From Vibrio maritimus (GTDB lineage: Bacteria > Pseudomonadota > Gammaproteobacteria > Enterobacterales > Vibrionaceae), in the NCBI GenBank assembly GCA_003263775.1, contig JYJJ01000079.1, positions 186,001-250,000 of the forward strand: a stretch of DNA of 64,000 nt, written 5' to 3'. A program made the position numbers and the translations under genes. Below, in pieces: positions 47,989-58,141 of this stretch. The notes under the pieces were generated by a model. It saw only the letters and a list, made by a program, of their open reading frames with translations, had not been told where the DNA came from and did not search any database. Numbering within the stretch: position 1 is the first letter of the stretch; each line of letters starts with the position of its first letter.

Positions 47989-49212
47989 ATGACAGGTCTT
48001 ATCGACAGGTTTCTCAAATATGTCACGTTCGACACGCAATCTAACCCGTCGCAGGCAACATGCCCGAGCACATCAGGCCAAACTGAGTTTGCTCGATTTC
48101 TGCAACAGGAACTTATTGAGTTAGGTCTATCCGATGTCACGCTAGATGCCAATGGTTATATCATGGCGACCTTGCCATCTAACGTAGAGGCCGACATTCC
48201 AGCGATTGGTTTTATCGCCCATATGGATACCGCTCCCGATGCATCAGGCAAAGATGTTAAACCTCAGTTGGTAGAGAATTATCAAGGTGGTGATATCGCG
48301 CTTGGAAAAGGTGACGTGGTGCTTTCTCCAATTCAATATCCCGACCTGCACACGCTTCACGGTCACGATATCATTACGACTGATGGCACGACATTGCTCG
48401 GAGCGGACAACAAAGCGGGCATTGCTGAGATCATTTCCGCCGTTGAGTTTTTGATGGCAAATCCAGAGATCCCACATGGTGATATCAAAATAGGTTTCAC
48501 GCCTGATGAAGAAATTGGCCGAGGTGCCGATTTGTTTGATGTCGACAAGTTTGCTGCAAAATGGGCGTACACAGTCGATGGTGGTCCGGTAGGTGAGCTT
48601 GAATATGAGAACTTCAATGCAGCGGCTGCGCTAGTCGAGTTCAAGGGCGTCTCAGTCCATCCGGGTACGGCAAAAGGCAAAATGGTGAATGCCATGACGG
48701 CTGCCGCAAGATTCCATGCTGATATGCCGCTGGAAGAAACGCCAGAGTGCACATCAGGCTATGACGGCTTTTATCATCTTCACAATGCTAAGATGTCTTT
48801 GACTGAATCATCGCTTCATTACATTTTGCGTGATTTTGACAAAAACGAATTAGCACGTAGAAAAGCTTATTTAGAAGACAAGGTAGCAACGTTTAATGCG
48901 CAGGGTAGTGAAGTGACTTTAACCGTCACAGACAACTACTCCAACATGCGTGAAATGGTAGAGCCACACCCGCACATTATCGATATTGCTAAGCAGGCGA
49001 TGGAAAGCTGTGAAGTGAAGCCAAACATTAAGCCAATCCGTGGAGGTACCGACGGGGCTCGTCTGTCGTTTATGGGCTTACCATGTCCAAATTTGTTTAC
49101 CGGTGGTTATAATTTCCACGGTATTCATGAGTTTATTACGGTTCAAGGTATGGAGTTAGCGGTAAAAGTGATCGTGCAAATTGCGAAAGACACCGCGATT
49201 CGTTATCGTTAA
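47989..49212 (+). CDS. pepT: Peptidase T (tripeptidase)
   Basis: A 407-residue zinc aminotripeptidase that removes N-terminal residues from tripeptides in the cytoplasm. Metal-binding motifs are present: IGFIAHMDTAPDASGKDV (His, Asp), TTDGTTLLGADNKAGIAEII (Asp), GFTPDEEIGRGADLFDVD (Glu pair) and the late His in GGYNFHGIHEFITVQG. RGGTDGARLSFMGLPCPN is also family-typical. ATG 47989 follows AAGGTG with proper spacing. It is intact. Confidence 0.95.
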   Translation: MTGLIDRFLKYVTFDTQSNPSQATCPSTSGQTEFARFLQQELIELGLSDVTLDANGYIMATLPSNVEADIPAIGFIAHMDTAPDASGKDVKPQLVENYQGGDIALGKGDVVLSPIQYPDLHTLHGHDIITTDGTTLLGADNKAGIAEIISAVEFLMANPEIPHGDIKIGFTPDEEIGRGADLFDVDKFAAKWAYTVDGGPVGELEYENFNAAAALVEFKGVSVHPGTAKGKMVNAMTAAARFHADMPLEETPECTSGYDGFYHLHNAKMSLTESSLHYILRDFDKNELARRKAYLEDKVATFNAQGSEVTLTVTDNYSNMREMVEPHPHIIDIAKQAMESCEVKPNIKPIRGGTDGARLSFMGLPCPNLFTGGYNFHGIHEFITVQGMELAVKVIVQIAKDTAIRYR

Positions 49213-49242
49213 CACTCATTCTTAATGCAGTAGTAGGCGACC

Positions 49243-50094
49243 ATGGAAGATGTTCAAAAAATCATCGCGTTTTTAATTGAAAACAAACTGTTATTGAGCG
49301 TCCTGGTCATCACTCTGATTTTGATAATACGCCGCATCACACTCTCGGGAATTCGAGGGGATGTGGCGTTTTTGTCTGAAGAGCAACGTAAATGGATGTC
49401 GCGGACTAAAAACGGTTCGTTCGCGATCATCGTTGTGACACTGTTTCTGGTGTGGAAATCAGAAATCAGTGAGTTCGCTCTGTCTGTGACTGCGATTGCC
49501 GTTGCTATTGTTGTTGCTTCAAAAGAAATCATTCTTTGTTTTACCGGTTCAATCCAAAGGGCGAGTTCGCGTTCTTTTCGCATCGGTGACTGGATTGAAG
49601 TCGGAAAAACCAGCGGAGAAGTGATTGAACACAATCTAATGGCCACTGTGATACAAGAAATTGACCTGTACCATGGTCAATATCATTTCACAGGAAAAAC
49701 CATCACACTGCCTAACAGCATGTTTTTTACCTACCCGGTTAAGAACCTCAACTTCATGAAGCGCTACGTCTATCACAGCTTTTCAATTGTGGTTCCTGGC
49801 TTCAAAAACCTGTTTCCACTGCTCCCTGAATTGATTGTCAGAATCGAGAAACACAGTGAAAACTTTATCGATGTTGCTAGGCGCTACAATGGTGTGATTG
49901 AAAAACACGCAGGTGTCGACTTACCTGGCTCCGAGCCGCATATCCATATTGCTAGTGGCGCCACGGGTGAGCAAATTGTGCACGTGATGATTTTTTGCCC
50001 AACAGAGCTTGCTACTCATTTAGAGCAAGAAATTCGCGCTGACTTTATGATGCTTCACGATTTGTCGTTTCCAGAAGAAAATTCGAAAGATTGA
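49243..50094 (+). CDS. MscS-family mechanosensitive channel-like protein
   Basis: A 283-residue membrane protein. Hydrophobic helices occur at the start (LLLSVLVITLILIIRR; FAIIVVTLFLVWK; ALSVTAIAVAIVVASKEIIL), and a pore-helix-like stretch leads into the MscS beta domain (FRIGDWIEVGKTSGEVIEHN; GKTITLPNSMFFTYPVKNLN). MscS-type channels release solutes upon hypo-osmotic shock. It follows pepT by 30 bases, so the two may share a transcript. It is a short member of the family. Confidence 0.85.
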   Translation: MEDVQKIIAFLIENKLLLSVLVITLILIIRRITLSGIRGDVAFLSEEQRKWMSRTKNGSFAIIVVTLFLVWKSEISEFALSVTAIAVAIVVASKEIILCFTGSIQRASSRSFRIGDWIEVGKTSGEVIEHNLMATVIQEIDLYHGQYHFTGKTITLPNSMFFTYPVKNLNFMKRYVYHSFSIVVPGFKNLFPLLPELIVRIEKHSENFIDVARRYNGVIEKHAGVDLPGSEPHIHIASGATGEQIVHVMIFCPTELATHLEQEIRADFMMLHDLSFPEENSKD

Positions 50095-50222
50095 TATAAA
50101 TCAATTCGTTATATTTTGAAACACTTTCACCACAACTATTAATACTTCTCGGACATTCAGCTGACTTGTGATTTGTTAGTCTGCCATGGCTTGTTCCAAT
50201 CAGAAGAGAATAGGGTGTTTCA

Positions 50223-51356
50223 ATGCCTAGAAAAATACTCGTTGCCAGCGTTATCTCTGCACTATTTTTAGCAGGATGCGGCGAAGCAACACAATCCAAC
50301 CAAAATGCACCAGCACCTCTTGTGCAAACTACTGCTGTAGAGGTCGTCCCACATCAACAAAGTAAGTCTTACATTGGACGCATGGATGCGGTTGAAGATA
50401 CAGCCATTACTGCACAAGTAACCGGCTATTTGATGGAACGCCATTTCCAAGAAGGGCAGATCGTCGAAAAAGGTCAAAAGCTCTACTCGATTGAGCCATC
50501 ATCATTTGAAGCTCAAGTCGCGAGTGCCAAAGCCAAAGTGTCAGAAGCGGAGGCAGCACTGAAAAAAGCCGAGCTTGATTTTGAGCGTGGCAAAAACCTT
50601 GTTAAATCGAACAACATTTCTCAAGCAGAATTTGATGCGTTGACTGCAACTCTAATGAGCGCGCGCGCTCAACTCGAAGCGGGTAACGCTCAGTTGAAAG
50701 TGGCTGACGTTAACCTGTCTTACACCACTATTCGTGCTCCGTTTACCGGTCGAATTTCTGACAGTAAGGTCAGTCAAGGTGATCTTCTTTCTCCATCTTC
50801 TGGTGTATTAACGACATTGGTTAGCATGGATCCTATTTACGCATCGTTCAGCATTAGTGAGCGTGAACGTTTGGCTCTAGGCATGGATACCATTGAAGGT
50901 AACGGATCGGATGAATCAAATGGCGTTGCTGTGAACATCATTCTAGAAGATGGCCGAGTGTTTGAAGAGCAAGGTAAAATCGACTTCTTAGGAAACCGAA
51001 TAAATCTCAACACGGGTACGTTGGCGATGCGAGCTGTGGTTGAGAACCCGCAGCAGCGTTTGCTTCCCGGTCAGCACGTGCGCGTTGAGCTTATGGAAAA
51101 AGAAGCAATCGACGTGGTGACTGTGCCTCGTCGTGCGGTTCAAACCGATCTTGAAGGCGACTTCGTTATGGTCGTAACGGAAGGCAATGTGGCAGAGCGT
51201 CGTAATGTTGCTCTAGGTACACAAGTTGAAACTGGCGTCATCATCCAATCAGGATTGAAACCGACTGATGTTGTCATCACTCAAGGCTTGCAGCGTGTAA
51301 GGAATGGCGTGCCTGTTCGAATCGATGAGTCGAAGCCAGCAGATCAAGGTGCGTAA
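50223..51356 (+). CDS. RND efflux periplasmic adaptor (membrane fusion protein)
   Basis: A 377-residue lipoprotein of the AcrA/MexA kind: the signal ends LFLAGC with lipid Cys 19. The lipoyl half-motifs (ITAQVTGYLMERHFQEGQIV; LSYTTIRAPFTGRISDSKVS) flank a coiled-coil hairpin (AKAKVSEAEAALKKAELDFE). The C-terminal membrane-proximal part contains VVTVPRRAVQTDLEGDFVMV. It connects the RND pump, encoded 3 bases downstream, to an outer-membrane channel. No TolC-like gene is present here, so a shared channel is likely. Confidence 0.92.
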   Translation: MPRKILVASVISALFLAGCGEATQSNQNAPAPLVQTTAVEVVPHQQSKSYIGRMDAVEDTAITAQVTGYLMERHFQEGQIVEKGQKLYSIEPSSFEAQVASAKAKVSEAEAALKKAELDFERGKNLVKSNNISQAEFDALTATLMSARAQLEAGNAQLKVADVNLSYTTIRAPFTGRISDSKVSQGDLLSPSSGVLTTLVSMDPIYASFSISERERLALGMDTIEGNGSDESNGVAVNIILEDGRVFEEQGKIDFLGNRINLNTGTLAMRAVVENPQQRLLPGQHVRVELMEKEAIDVVTVPRRAVQTDLEGDFVMVVTEGNVAERRNVALGTQVETGVIIQSGLKPTDVVITQGLQRVRNGVPVRIDESKPADQGA

Positions 51357-51359
51357 TAG

Positions 51360-54300
51360 ATGCTAAGTCGTTTCTTCATTCAAAGACCAAAGTTTGCTTT
51401 GGTCATTTCCATCATACTCACGTTAGCAGGTGCCATCTCTTTGATGGTATTGCCTGTTGCTGAGTATCCAAAAATCAGTCCGCCATCGGTCAGTGTCACG
51501 GCATTTTATACAGGTGCAAGTGCAGAGGTTGTAGAGGAGGCGATAGCCGATCCTATAGAAACCTCGGTGAACGGTGTTGAAGATATGATCTACATGTCTT
51601 CAAAGAGTGCGAATGATGGTTCTTACAACCTCAATGTGACGTTTGATATCGGTACCGACCCTGATATGGCTCAGGTTAACGTACAGAACCGTGTGTCACA
51701 GATTGAATCGAAGCTGCCTCAAGAAGTTCGTATGGTTGGTGTAACGGTGAAAAAACGTTCGCCAGACCTATTGATGGTACTGAACTTCTACTCACCTGAT
51801 GGTCGTTATGATGACAAGTTCCTGATTAACTACATCAACTTGAACGTTAAGGATCAACTTGCTCGTGTTAAGGGCATCAGTGAAGTTAACGTAATTGGTG
51901 GTGGTGAGTATGCGATGCGTGTTTGGTTAGACCCAGACAAGCTAGCCAACCTCAAAATGACGACCTCTGACGTTTACGCTGCACTGGCTGAGCAAAACGT
52001 ACAGGTTGCTGCTGGTCGTGTAGGTGCTGCGCCATATGCAAACCCACAAGAAGTACAGTTTAATCTGGTAACCAAAGGTCGCCTAGAGTCGATTGGAGAG
52101 TTTGAGAACGTCGTTCTGCGCGCAAATTCTGATGGTTCAACGGTTTACCTTAAAGACGTAGCTCGCGTAGAACTTGGTAAGAAGTTCTACGATGGTAGTG
52201 GTCAGTTCCGCGGTGAAGATGCTTCTATCGTTGCACTTAACCTTCAATCGGATGCGAACGCGCTAGAAAGTGGTAAAGCGGTGATGGATCTGCTCGAGCG
52301 TTTGAGTGTGAACTTCCCTGAAGGTATGGCATACGAAACCAGTTACGATACCACTGTGTTCGTTGCTGAGTCGATCAAAGGGGTAGTTAAGACCCTAATC
52401 GAGGCCATCATCCTTGTTATCGCGGTAACGTATCTGTTCCTTGGTAGTGCGCGTGCAACGCTTATTCCGGTTGTTGCGATTCCGGTATCGCTAATCGGTA
52501 CTTTTGCTGTCATGAACATGACGGGCTTTACTGTCAACACGGTAACCCTGTTTGGTATTATCTTGGCGATTGGTATCGTGGTGGATGATGCGATTCTCGT
52601 TATCGAGAACGTAGATACCATCATGAAGCGCAACCCAGATATGTCACCAAGAAAAGCGACATTAATCGCGATGAAAGAGGTGACAGGTCCAATTATTACT
52701 TCGACGCTAGTACTGCTCGCCGTATTTATCCCGGTAACGCTGTTACCAGGTATCACCGGCATTATGTATCGTCAGTTCGCTCTGACCATCTGTATTTCGG
52801 TTGTTATTTCTTCTATTAACGCACTGACGCTGTCGCCAGCCCTATGTTCGTTGGTTCTGAAGAAAGGTGGCGGCAATACAGCCCGTTGGTTCCAAACATT
52901 CAATCGCGCACTCGAGCGTATTACACTACGCTACGGTCAAGTCGCTGGCTTCCTTGTGAAAAAGGCACTCCTGCTGGTTACCTTCTTTGTAATAGCGGTA
53001 GGCGCGGTAAGCTTCCTAGCGAAAAACACTTCTACGGCGTTTGTACCTCAAGAAGATAAAGGTATTTTGCTGGTTAACGTTCAGCTTCCAGATTCAGCCT
53101 CTCTGTCTCGTACCACAGAAACAACCGACAAGTTGGTTAACTTGGTTGAACAAGAGCCAGGTATCGATGGAATCACGGTAGCGAACGGCTATGCGTTTAT
53201 GACTGGCGCGGCAGCATCGAATGGTGCATCGCTGTTTATCAAGCTGAAAGATTGGGATACCCGTAATGGTTTTGAAGGGGATCACTCTTCGAATGCTATT
53301 GCTGCTCGTATTAACGGTATGGCCGCTCAGCAAATTCCGGGCGCGGTCGTGTTTGCAATGGGGCCTCCGGCAGTTCCTGGTATGGGCGCGGCTTCTGGTT
53401 TTGAATTTGTGTTGGAAGATACGCTAGGCCGAAGCCGAACGGATCTCGCATTGGTGATGCAGGATGTGATTCAAACCGCGAACCAGCAGCCAGAGATCGC
53501 TTATACGTTTAGTACTTTCCGTGCCAATGTACCGCACTACTACGTAGACATTGACCGTGAGAAAGCACAACAGCTGGGTATTCCACTGTCGTCGATTTTC
53601 CAAACGCTACAGGGTAACTTAGGCTCTTTGTACGTGAATGACTTCACCATGTTTGGTAAGAACTTCCGCGTAACAATGCAAGCAGACGCCGAATATCGTA
53701 GTGGTATGGATGATCTTCAGCTGTTCCATGTTCGTTCTTCTAAAGGTGAGATGATTCCTCTGAGCACGCTAGTGTCTTACGAGCAAGTCTTTGAACCTGA
53801 CGTTGCATGGCGCTATAACATGTACCGCAGTGCGGTAATCCAAGGCCAACCAGCGCCGGGTTACTCAAGTGGTGATGCGATCGCCGCAATGGAGCGCGTA
53901 GCGGCGGAAGTTCTGCCAATGGGTTATCAGTACGAGTGGACAGGTATGGCTTACCAAGAGATCTTGGCGGGTAACCAAGCGATTTATGCGTTTGCTCTGG
54001 CTCTGATCTTCATTTACCTGTTCATGGTTGCTCAGTATGAAAGTTGGGGTATTCCACTCGCCATCATACTCGTGGTTCCGGTGGCGACACTTGGTTCCTT
54101 TGTCGCGTTGAACTTAGCAGGTATTCCGCTGAACTTGTACGCTCAGATAGGTCTCGTCCTACTCATAGCGATGGCGGCGAAGAACGCGATCCTTATCGTG
54201 GAGTTCGCCAAAATTGAACGTGAAGAGAAAGATGTCCCAGTTGATGATGCAGCAGTGCGCGGTGGTATGCTGCGATTCCGAGCGGTAAACATGACCTCTT

Positions 54301-54515
54301 GGTCGTTTATCCTAGGTATGATACCACTCATCTTTGCATCGGGAGCTGGCCACATCAGCCAAAACTCGCTAGGTATTTCGCTTGTTGGTGGTCTATTGTG
54401 TGTACTCCTAGCAGGTACATTCTTGATCCCAGGCTTCTATGCTCTGATCCAGCATCGCCGTGAAAAAATTCATGGTGGTAATACTAAGCTAGTACCGCTG
54501 GAAGATGACGAGTAA
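51360..54515 (+). CDS. RND-family multidrug efflux pump, HAE-1 type
   Basis: A 1051-residue inner-membrane pump of the AcrB type. It starts MLSRFFIQRPKFALVISIIL, has the double-Asp proton-relay motif (GIILAIGIVVDDAILVIENV) and the second-repeat signature (GLVLLIAMAAKNAILIVEFA). The periplasmic loops contain QVNVQNRVSQIESKLPQEV. The length and layout are typical. It extrudes drugs, detergents or bile-like compounds with the adaptor; the substrate range is unknown. A terminator follows 26 bases after the stop. Confidence 0.94.
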   Translation: MLSRFFIQRPKFALVISIILTLAGAISLMVLPVAEYPKISPPSVSVTAFYTGASAEVVEEAIADPIETSVNGVEDMIYMSSKSANDGSYNLNVTFDIGTDPDMAQVNVQNRVSQIESKLPQEVRMVGVTVKKRSPDLLMVLNFYSPDGRYDDKFLINYINLNVKDQLARVKGISEVNVIGGGEYAMRVWLDPDKLANLKMTTSDVYAALAEQNVQVAAGRVGAAPYANPQEVQFNLVTKGRLESIGEFENVVLRANSDGSTVYLKDVARVELGKKFYDGSGQFRGEDASIVALNLQSDANALESGKAVMDLLERLSVNFPEGMAYETSYDTTVFVAESIKGVVKTLIEAIILVIAVTYLFLGSARATLIPVVAIPVSLIGTFAVMNMTGFTVNTVTLFGIILAIGIVVDDAILVIENVDTIMKRNPDMSPRKATLIAMKEVTGPIITSTLVLLAVFIPVTLLPGITGIMYRQFALTICISVVISSINALTLSPALCSLVLKKGGGNTARWFQTFNRALERITLRYGQVAGFLVKKALLLVTFFVIAVGAVSFLAKNTSTAFVPQEDKGILLVNVQLPDSASLSRTTETTDKLVNLVEQEPGIDGITVANGYAFMTGAAASNGASLFIKLKDWDTRNGFEGDHSSNAIAARINGMAAQQIPGAVVFAMGPPAVPGMGAASGFEFVLEDTLGRSRTDLALVMQDVIQTANQQPEIAYTFSTFRANVPHYYVDIDREKAQQLGIPLSSIFQTLQGNLGSLYVNDFTMFGKNFRVTMQADAEYRSGMDDLQLFHVRSSKGEMIPLSTLVSYEQVFEPDVAWRYNMYRSAVIQGQPAPGYSSGDAIAAMERVAAEVLPMGYQYEWTGMAYQEILAGNQAIYAFALALIFIYLFMVAQYESWGIPLAIILVVPVATLGSFVALNLAGIPLNLYAQIGLVLLIAMAAKNAILIVEFAKIEREEKDVPVDDAAVRGGMLRFRAVNMTSWSFILGMIPLIFASGAGHISQNSLGISLVGGLLCVLLAGTFLIPGFYALIQHRREKIHGGNTKLVPLEDDE

Positions 54516-54540
54516 CGGCGATTTAGCCATTAATTGATGA

Positions 54541-54569
54541 AAAGGCCCCTCCAAGTGAGGGGCTTTTTG
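54541..54569 (+). terminator. Terminator after the RND pump gene
   Basis: GCCCCTC (54545-54551) and GAGGGGC (54557-54563) with a 5-base loop, then TTTTT. It separates the pump from the two-component genes downstream. Confidence 0.88.
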
Positions 54570-54838
54570 TATGTCTTAAATTGTCACGCGGTCATGACAA
54601 ATCTCTACATTCCAAGTTTGAACTATCAAAGACATTTATTGAAGTTGATGTACGGTTTGCTGGTATAGTTAGTGTATAGTAACCATCTGTTAAGTAAGAC
54701 TAATTTATGGGTTGTTAGCAGCTTGTAACAAATGTCTCATTAGGAATACACCTACAAAAACATAATAATTCGCGTTTGTAGTATTCTGTAAAATTATGTA
54801 TCTTTGCGGCCGATTCGATAGATGTAGTGGATTGGACG

Positions 54839-55543
54839 ATGGTAAATCAAAAACTGTTGATCGTAGAAGACGATGCAAAACTAAATGTAATGCTAGGCGA
54901 TTACTTTAAGACCCAAGGCTTTGATGTAAAAACAGTTTACGATGGAGGCGAGTCTGTCGATTTGATTGAATCTTTTCAACCTGACATTACCATTTTAGAC
55001 CTTATGCTTCCGGGTCAAGATGGCCTATCTATTTGTCGCGATGTTCGTGACAGCTATAACGGCAAAATTCTAATGCTAACAGCAAGTGATGATGACTTTG
55101 ATCACGTAGCCGCATTGGAAACCGGCGCCGACGATTTTGTCTCTAAGCCTATCAAACCCCGCGTATTATTAGCACGCGTACGAAACCTTCTAAGACGCCC
55201 AGCCGAAGACGCGATCGCTATGGAAGCGAACAATATTCAAGTTGGCCGATTAAAAGTGTGTCAAAACAGCCGCAGTTGCCGACTCGGTGAGTGTGACGTT
55301 TCATTAACGGACAGCGAATTTGATTTACTCTGGTTGCTCGCTAAATCAGCAGGTGAGGTGCTATCTCGTGACTATCTCACCAGACAGCTACGTGGTATCG
55401 ACTATGATGGCATCGACCGTACCATCGACAACCGTATTGTTACCCTTCGCAAAAAGCTATTTGATGACGCGACCAACCCAAAAGGTATTATCACGGTGCG
55501 TGGCAAGGGCTACCTGTTCGTTACTGATGGCTGGAAAGCATAG
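54839..55543 (+). CDS. OmpR-family response regulator, RstA-like
   Basis: A 234-residue regulator. The receiver domain has the acidic pair (LLIVEDDAKL), phosphoacceptor Asp 54 (ITILDLMLPGQDG) and Lys in FVSKPIKPRVLL. The C-terminal winged helix is OmpR-type (LTDSEFDLLWLLAKSAGEVL; GIDYDGIDRTIDNRIVTLRK; VRGKGYLFVTDG). ATG 54839 is taken; a GTG 12 bases upstream is possible. It is coupled to the sensor kinase 11 bases downstream. The similarity to RstA is by overall pattern; the target genes are unknown, though the neighbouring pump is a candidate. Confidence 0.88.
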   Translation: MVNQKLLIVEDDAKLNVMLGDYFKTQGFDVKTVYDGGESVDLIESFQPDITILDLMLPGQDGLSICRDVRDSYNGKILMLTASDDDFDHVAALETGADDFVSKPIKPRVLLARVRNLLRRPAEDAIAMEANNIQVGRLKVCQNSRSCRLGECDVSLTDSEFDLLWLLAKSAGEVLSRDYLTRQLRGIDYDGIDRTIDNRIVTLRKKLFDDATNPKGIITVRGKGYLFVTDGWKA

Positions 55544-55554
55544 GACTGACTGGT

Positions 55555-56843
55555 TTGTGGAGACTATTTCTTGAATCCCTAATTGGCGTAATACTGCTCT
55601 TTACCGCAAGTATTTACGGCTACGAGTATGTGATTTACGGCAAAACCGATCCTGACTTGGTTGATGCCAATCTAAGAGTAGAAGCGTTTCGCGACATCAT
55701 GAATCATGTTGCGACCAACGAAAATGATGAGCAGGCGATTGAGTTACTCGAAGCATTTGCTGAGAAAACGCACCGCTTGCTAGACTCTCACACACCTTCC
55801 GAACTGCCGGAAGAGGTTGCTAGCCACTTTAAAGAACAGCCAGAAGTCCATTTCCTGCTCGATGACAACGATCACCTGTGCTCAAGTTTGACAACAACGC
55901 CAATTACTTTCATCTGACTGACGACCCCGATTCTGAGCTCATTAAAGCGATTGAATTTGCCAATCAAGTGGTTTGGCTATTCTTTTTTGCCGGCTTCGTC
56001 GCCTTTAGCTTTTTGTTGATTTGGTTCCTAAGCCGTCGCTTGCGCGTGCTGGAAAAAACGGCCAATGAATTTGCGAGTGGTAACCTTGAGGCAAGAGCTT
56101 CGGAAGGGCAGTGGGTTCGCCTCGGCAAGCTCAATAAATCTTTCAATCACATGGCAACGAAAATCGCCAATCTTATGGTAAGCAACAAAGCACTAACGAA
56201 TGCCGTTGCTCATGAGTTGCGTACACCGATTTTCCGTATTCAATGGCAAAGTGAAGTGTTGATGGAGCAGCTTAGCGACCCTGAAGCTAAGCAGCTAGCC
56301 AGTATTATTGAAGATACGGAAGAGATGGAACACCTCGTGGATGAGTTGCTCTACTACGCGCGAGTAGAGCGCCCAGATGCCGCTATTGAGCTTGAGGAAA
56401 TCGATATTGCTGCCTGGCTAAAAGAGCATCATGTGAAATGGCAGACGCACATTGGTCATACGTTCGACTTACAAGTAGCCCCTGAAAGCGTCAATGTGAA
56501 CATGGATCGCTTCTTGTTATGCCGAGCCTTAGTGAACTTGATCAGTAACGCAAAACGCTACACTGAACAGCGTATTGTCGTTAAGTTGGTGGAAGATAGC
56601 GACCATATTGCCATTGAAGTGCACGATGATGGCATTGGTGTTGACCCAGAGCACTGGGATCGTTTGTTTGATCCTTTTTACCGTGTCGATAAATCTCGCG
56701 ACCGAGCGTCTGGTGGCTATGGTTTGGGTCTCGCGATTGTTAAGCACATCATGTTGCGTCACGGTGGTAAAGTCGACGTTAGCCATAGCGAAGTCGGCGG
56801 GGCGTGTTTTACCCTGGTATTGCCTCACTACTCGAAATCTTAA
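55555..56843 (+). CDS. Sensor histidine kinase, RstB-like (frame broken once)
   Basis: A membrane sensor with an N-terminal helix (LFLESLIGVILLFTASIYGY), a periplasmic domain of about 110 residues, a second helix (VVWLFFFAGFVAFSFLLIWF), HAMP, and a kinase core: phosphoacceptor His in NAVAHELRTPIFRIQWQSEV, N box LVNLISNAKRYTEQ, and G boxes (HDDGIGVDPEHW; SGGYGLGLAIVKHIM). One G is missing near 55878 (LDDNDHLVLKFDNNANYFHL restored). The start is a tentative TTG 55555 after AGGA. The repaired length is about 429 residues, as in RstB. Confidence 0.86.
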
Positions 56844-56910
56844 CACTTCTTGATTGATGTGCCTCATATTCGGGGCGCTTTGGTTCCCGTATGTTAGTTT
56901 GTTGTCGCTT

Positions 56911-56930
56911 CGTCTGCTTGAATGCAGACG
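56911..56930. repeat. Inverted repeat in the kinase-sbcD gap
   Basis: CGTCTGC (56911-56917) and GCAGACG (56924-56930) form a 7-bp stem with a 6-base loop. No T tract follows on either strand, so I do not call it a terminator. It may be a weak transcript end or a protein site. Confidence 0.55.
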
Positions 56931-56989
56931 AGCGTCGGCGTCCAGTGATATACTTCTCGCTATGGATTGGACATAACAAACTGAACTGA

Positions 56990-58137
56990 ATGAAATTTAT
57001 CCACACTTCTGATTGGCACCTCGGCCGGCAATTTCACAATGTGTCTCTGCTAGAAGACCAGCAGCACGTTCTTGAGCAAATCACTCACTACCTTTCTGAG
57101 AATGACATCGATGCCTTGTTGATTGCAGGTGATGTTTATGATCGTTCTGTGCCGCCAACTGCTGCCATTGAAGTGCTCGATGAGTTTTTAAATCACGTGA
57201 TTCAACAGCTTGGTATTCCTGTGATTATGATCTCAGGAAACCACGACGGAGCTAAACGCTTAGGCTTTGGTTCACGTCAGTTTGGTCAAGCGGGGTTGCA
57301 CATCATCAGTTCGTTGGAGCAGATCACCACGCCATTGAGATTCAAGATAAAAATGGCGAATCGGTGTTGTTCTATGGCCTTCCTTACACCGATCCTGAGC
57401 AGGTAAGGCATCACTATAAAGTCTCGGTAAGCAATCATGATGAGGCACATCAGTATCTAGCACAGCAGTTAAATGAGGTTGTTGATCCAAGTAAGCGTAA
57501 TGTCCTACTTAGCCACTGCTTTATCGATGGCGCGCAAACCTGTGAGTCTGAACGTACGCTTTCTATCGGCGGAGCGGACCGCGTGAGCTACGAGCATTTC
57601 CAGCAGTTTGATTACGTTGCTTTGGGACATCTTCACCAAGCGCAAAAGCGCGGTGCGGAACATATTCGCTACTCTGGTTCTATCATGAAATATTCGTTTT
57701 CGGAGCAGTACCACAATAAAGCGATGACGTTGGTGGAGTTTACGGCTGAAACATCTGAACCACTCATCACGAGTGTTCCGCTTACCAGTCCACATGATAT
57801 GCGAATCATTGAAGGTGACTTAGCGGACTTATTGGAGCAAGGTAAAAATGATCCTAAAGCCGATGACTACCTGCTCGTCCGCCTGACCGATAAACACGCG
57901 ATACTCGATCCTATGGCTAAGCTTCGTGAGGTATACCCAAACGTATTGCACCTAGAAAAACCGGGTATGTTGATTGGTGTCGAAACTGAAATGGGGCAAG
58001 CGCGATTGGGGCGTTCGGAACTTGATATGTTTAAGGACTTCTTTTTGGAAGTACAAGGTGACGGAATGACAGAGAGCCAAACCGAGATGATTGCGGATGT
58101 GCTAAACACGCTTCAGACAGCGAAACAGGAGCAGTAA
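56990..58137 (+). CDS. sbcD: Exonuclease subunit SbcD (frame broken once)
   Basis: The metallophosphoesterase nuclease of the SbcCD complex, which cleaves hairpins and protein-blocked DNA ends. All metal motifs are visible: HTSDWHLGRQFHN, LIAGDVYDRSVPP, MISGNHDGAKRLGFGS, LLSHCFIDGAQ and VALGHLHQAQKR. One G is missing near 57337; the repair reads TTPLEIQDKNGESVLFYGLP. The repaired length is about 382 residues. It starts directly upstream of sbcC, with 4 bases between them. Confidence 0.94.
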
Positions 58138-58141
58138 TTCT

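Noticed and set aside
56911..56930. Terminator after the sensor kinase
   Set aside because: There is a clear stem but no T tract on either strand; recorded as an inverted repeat only.
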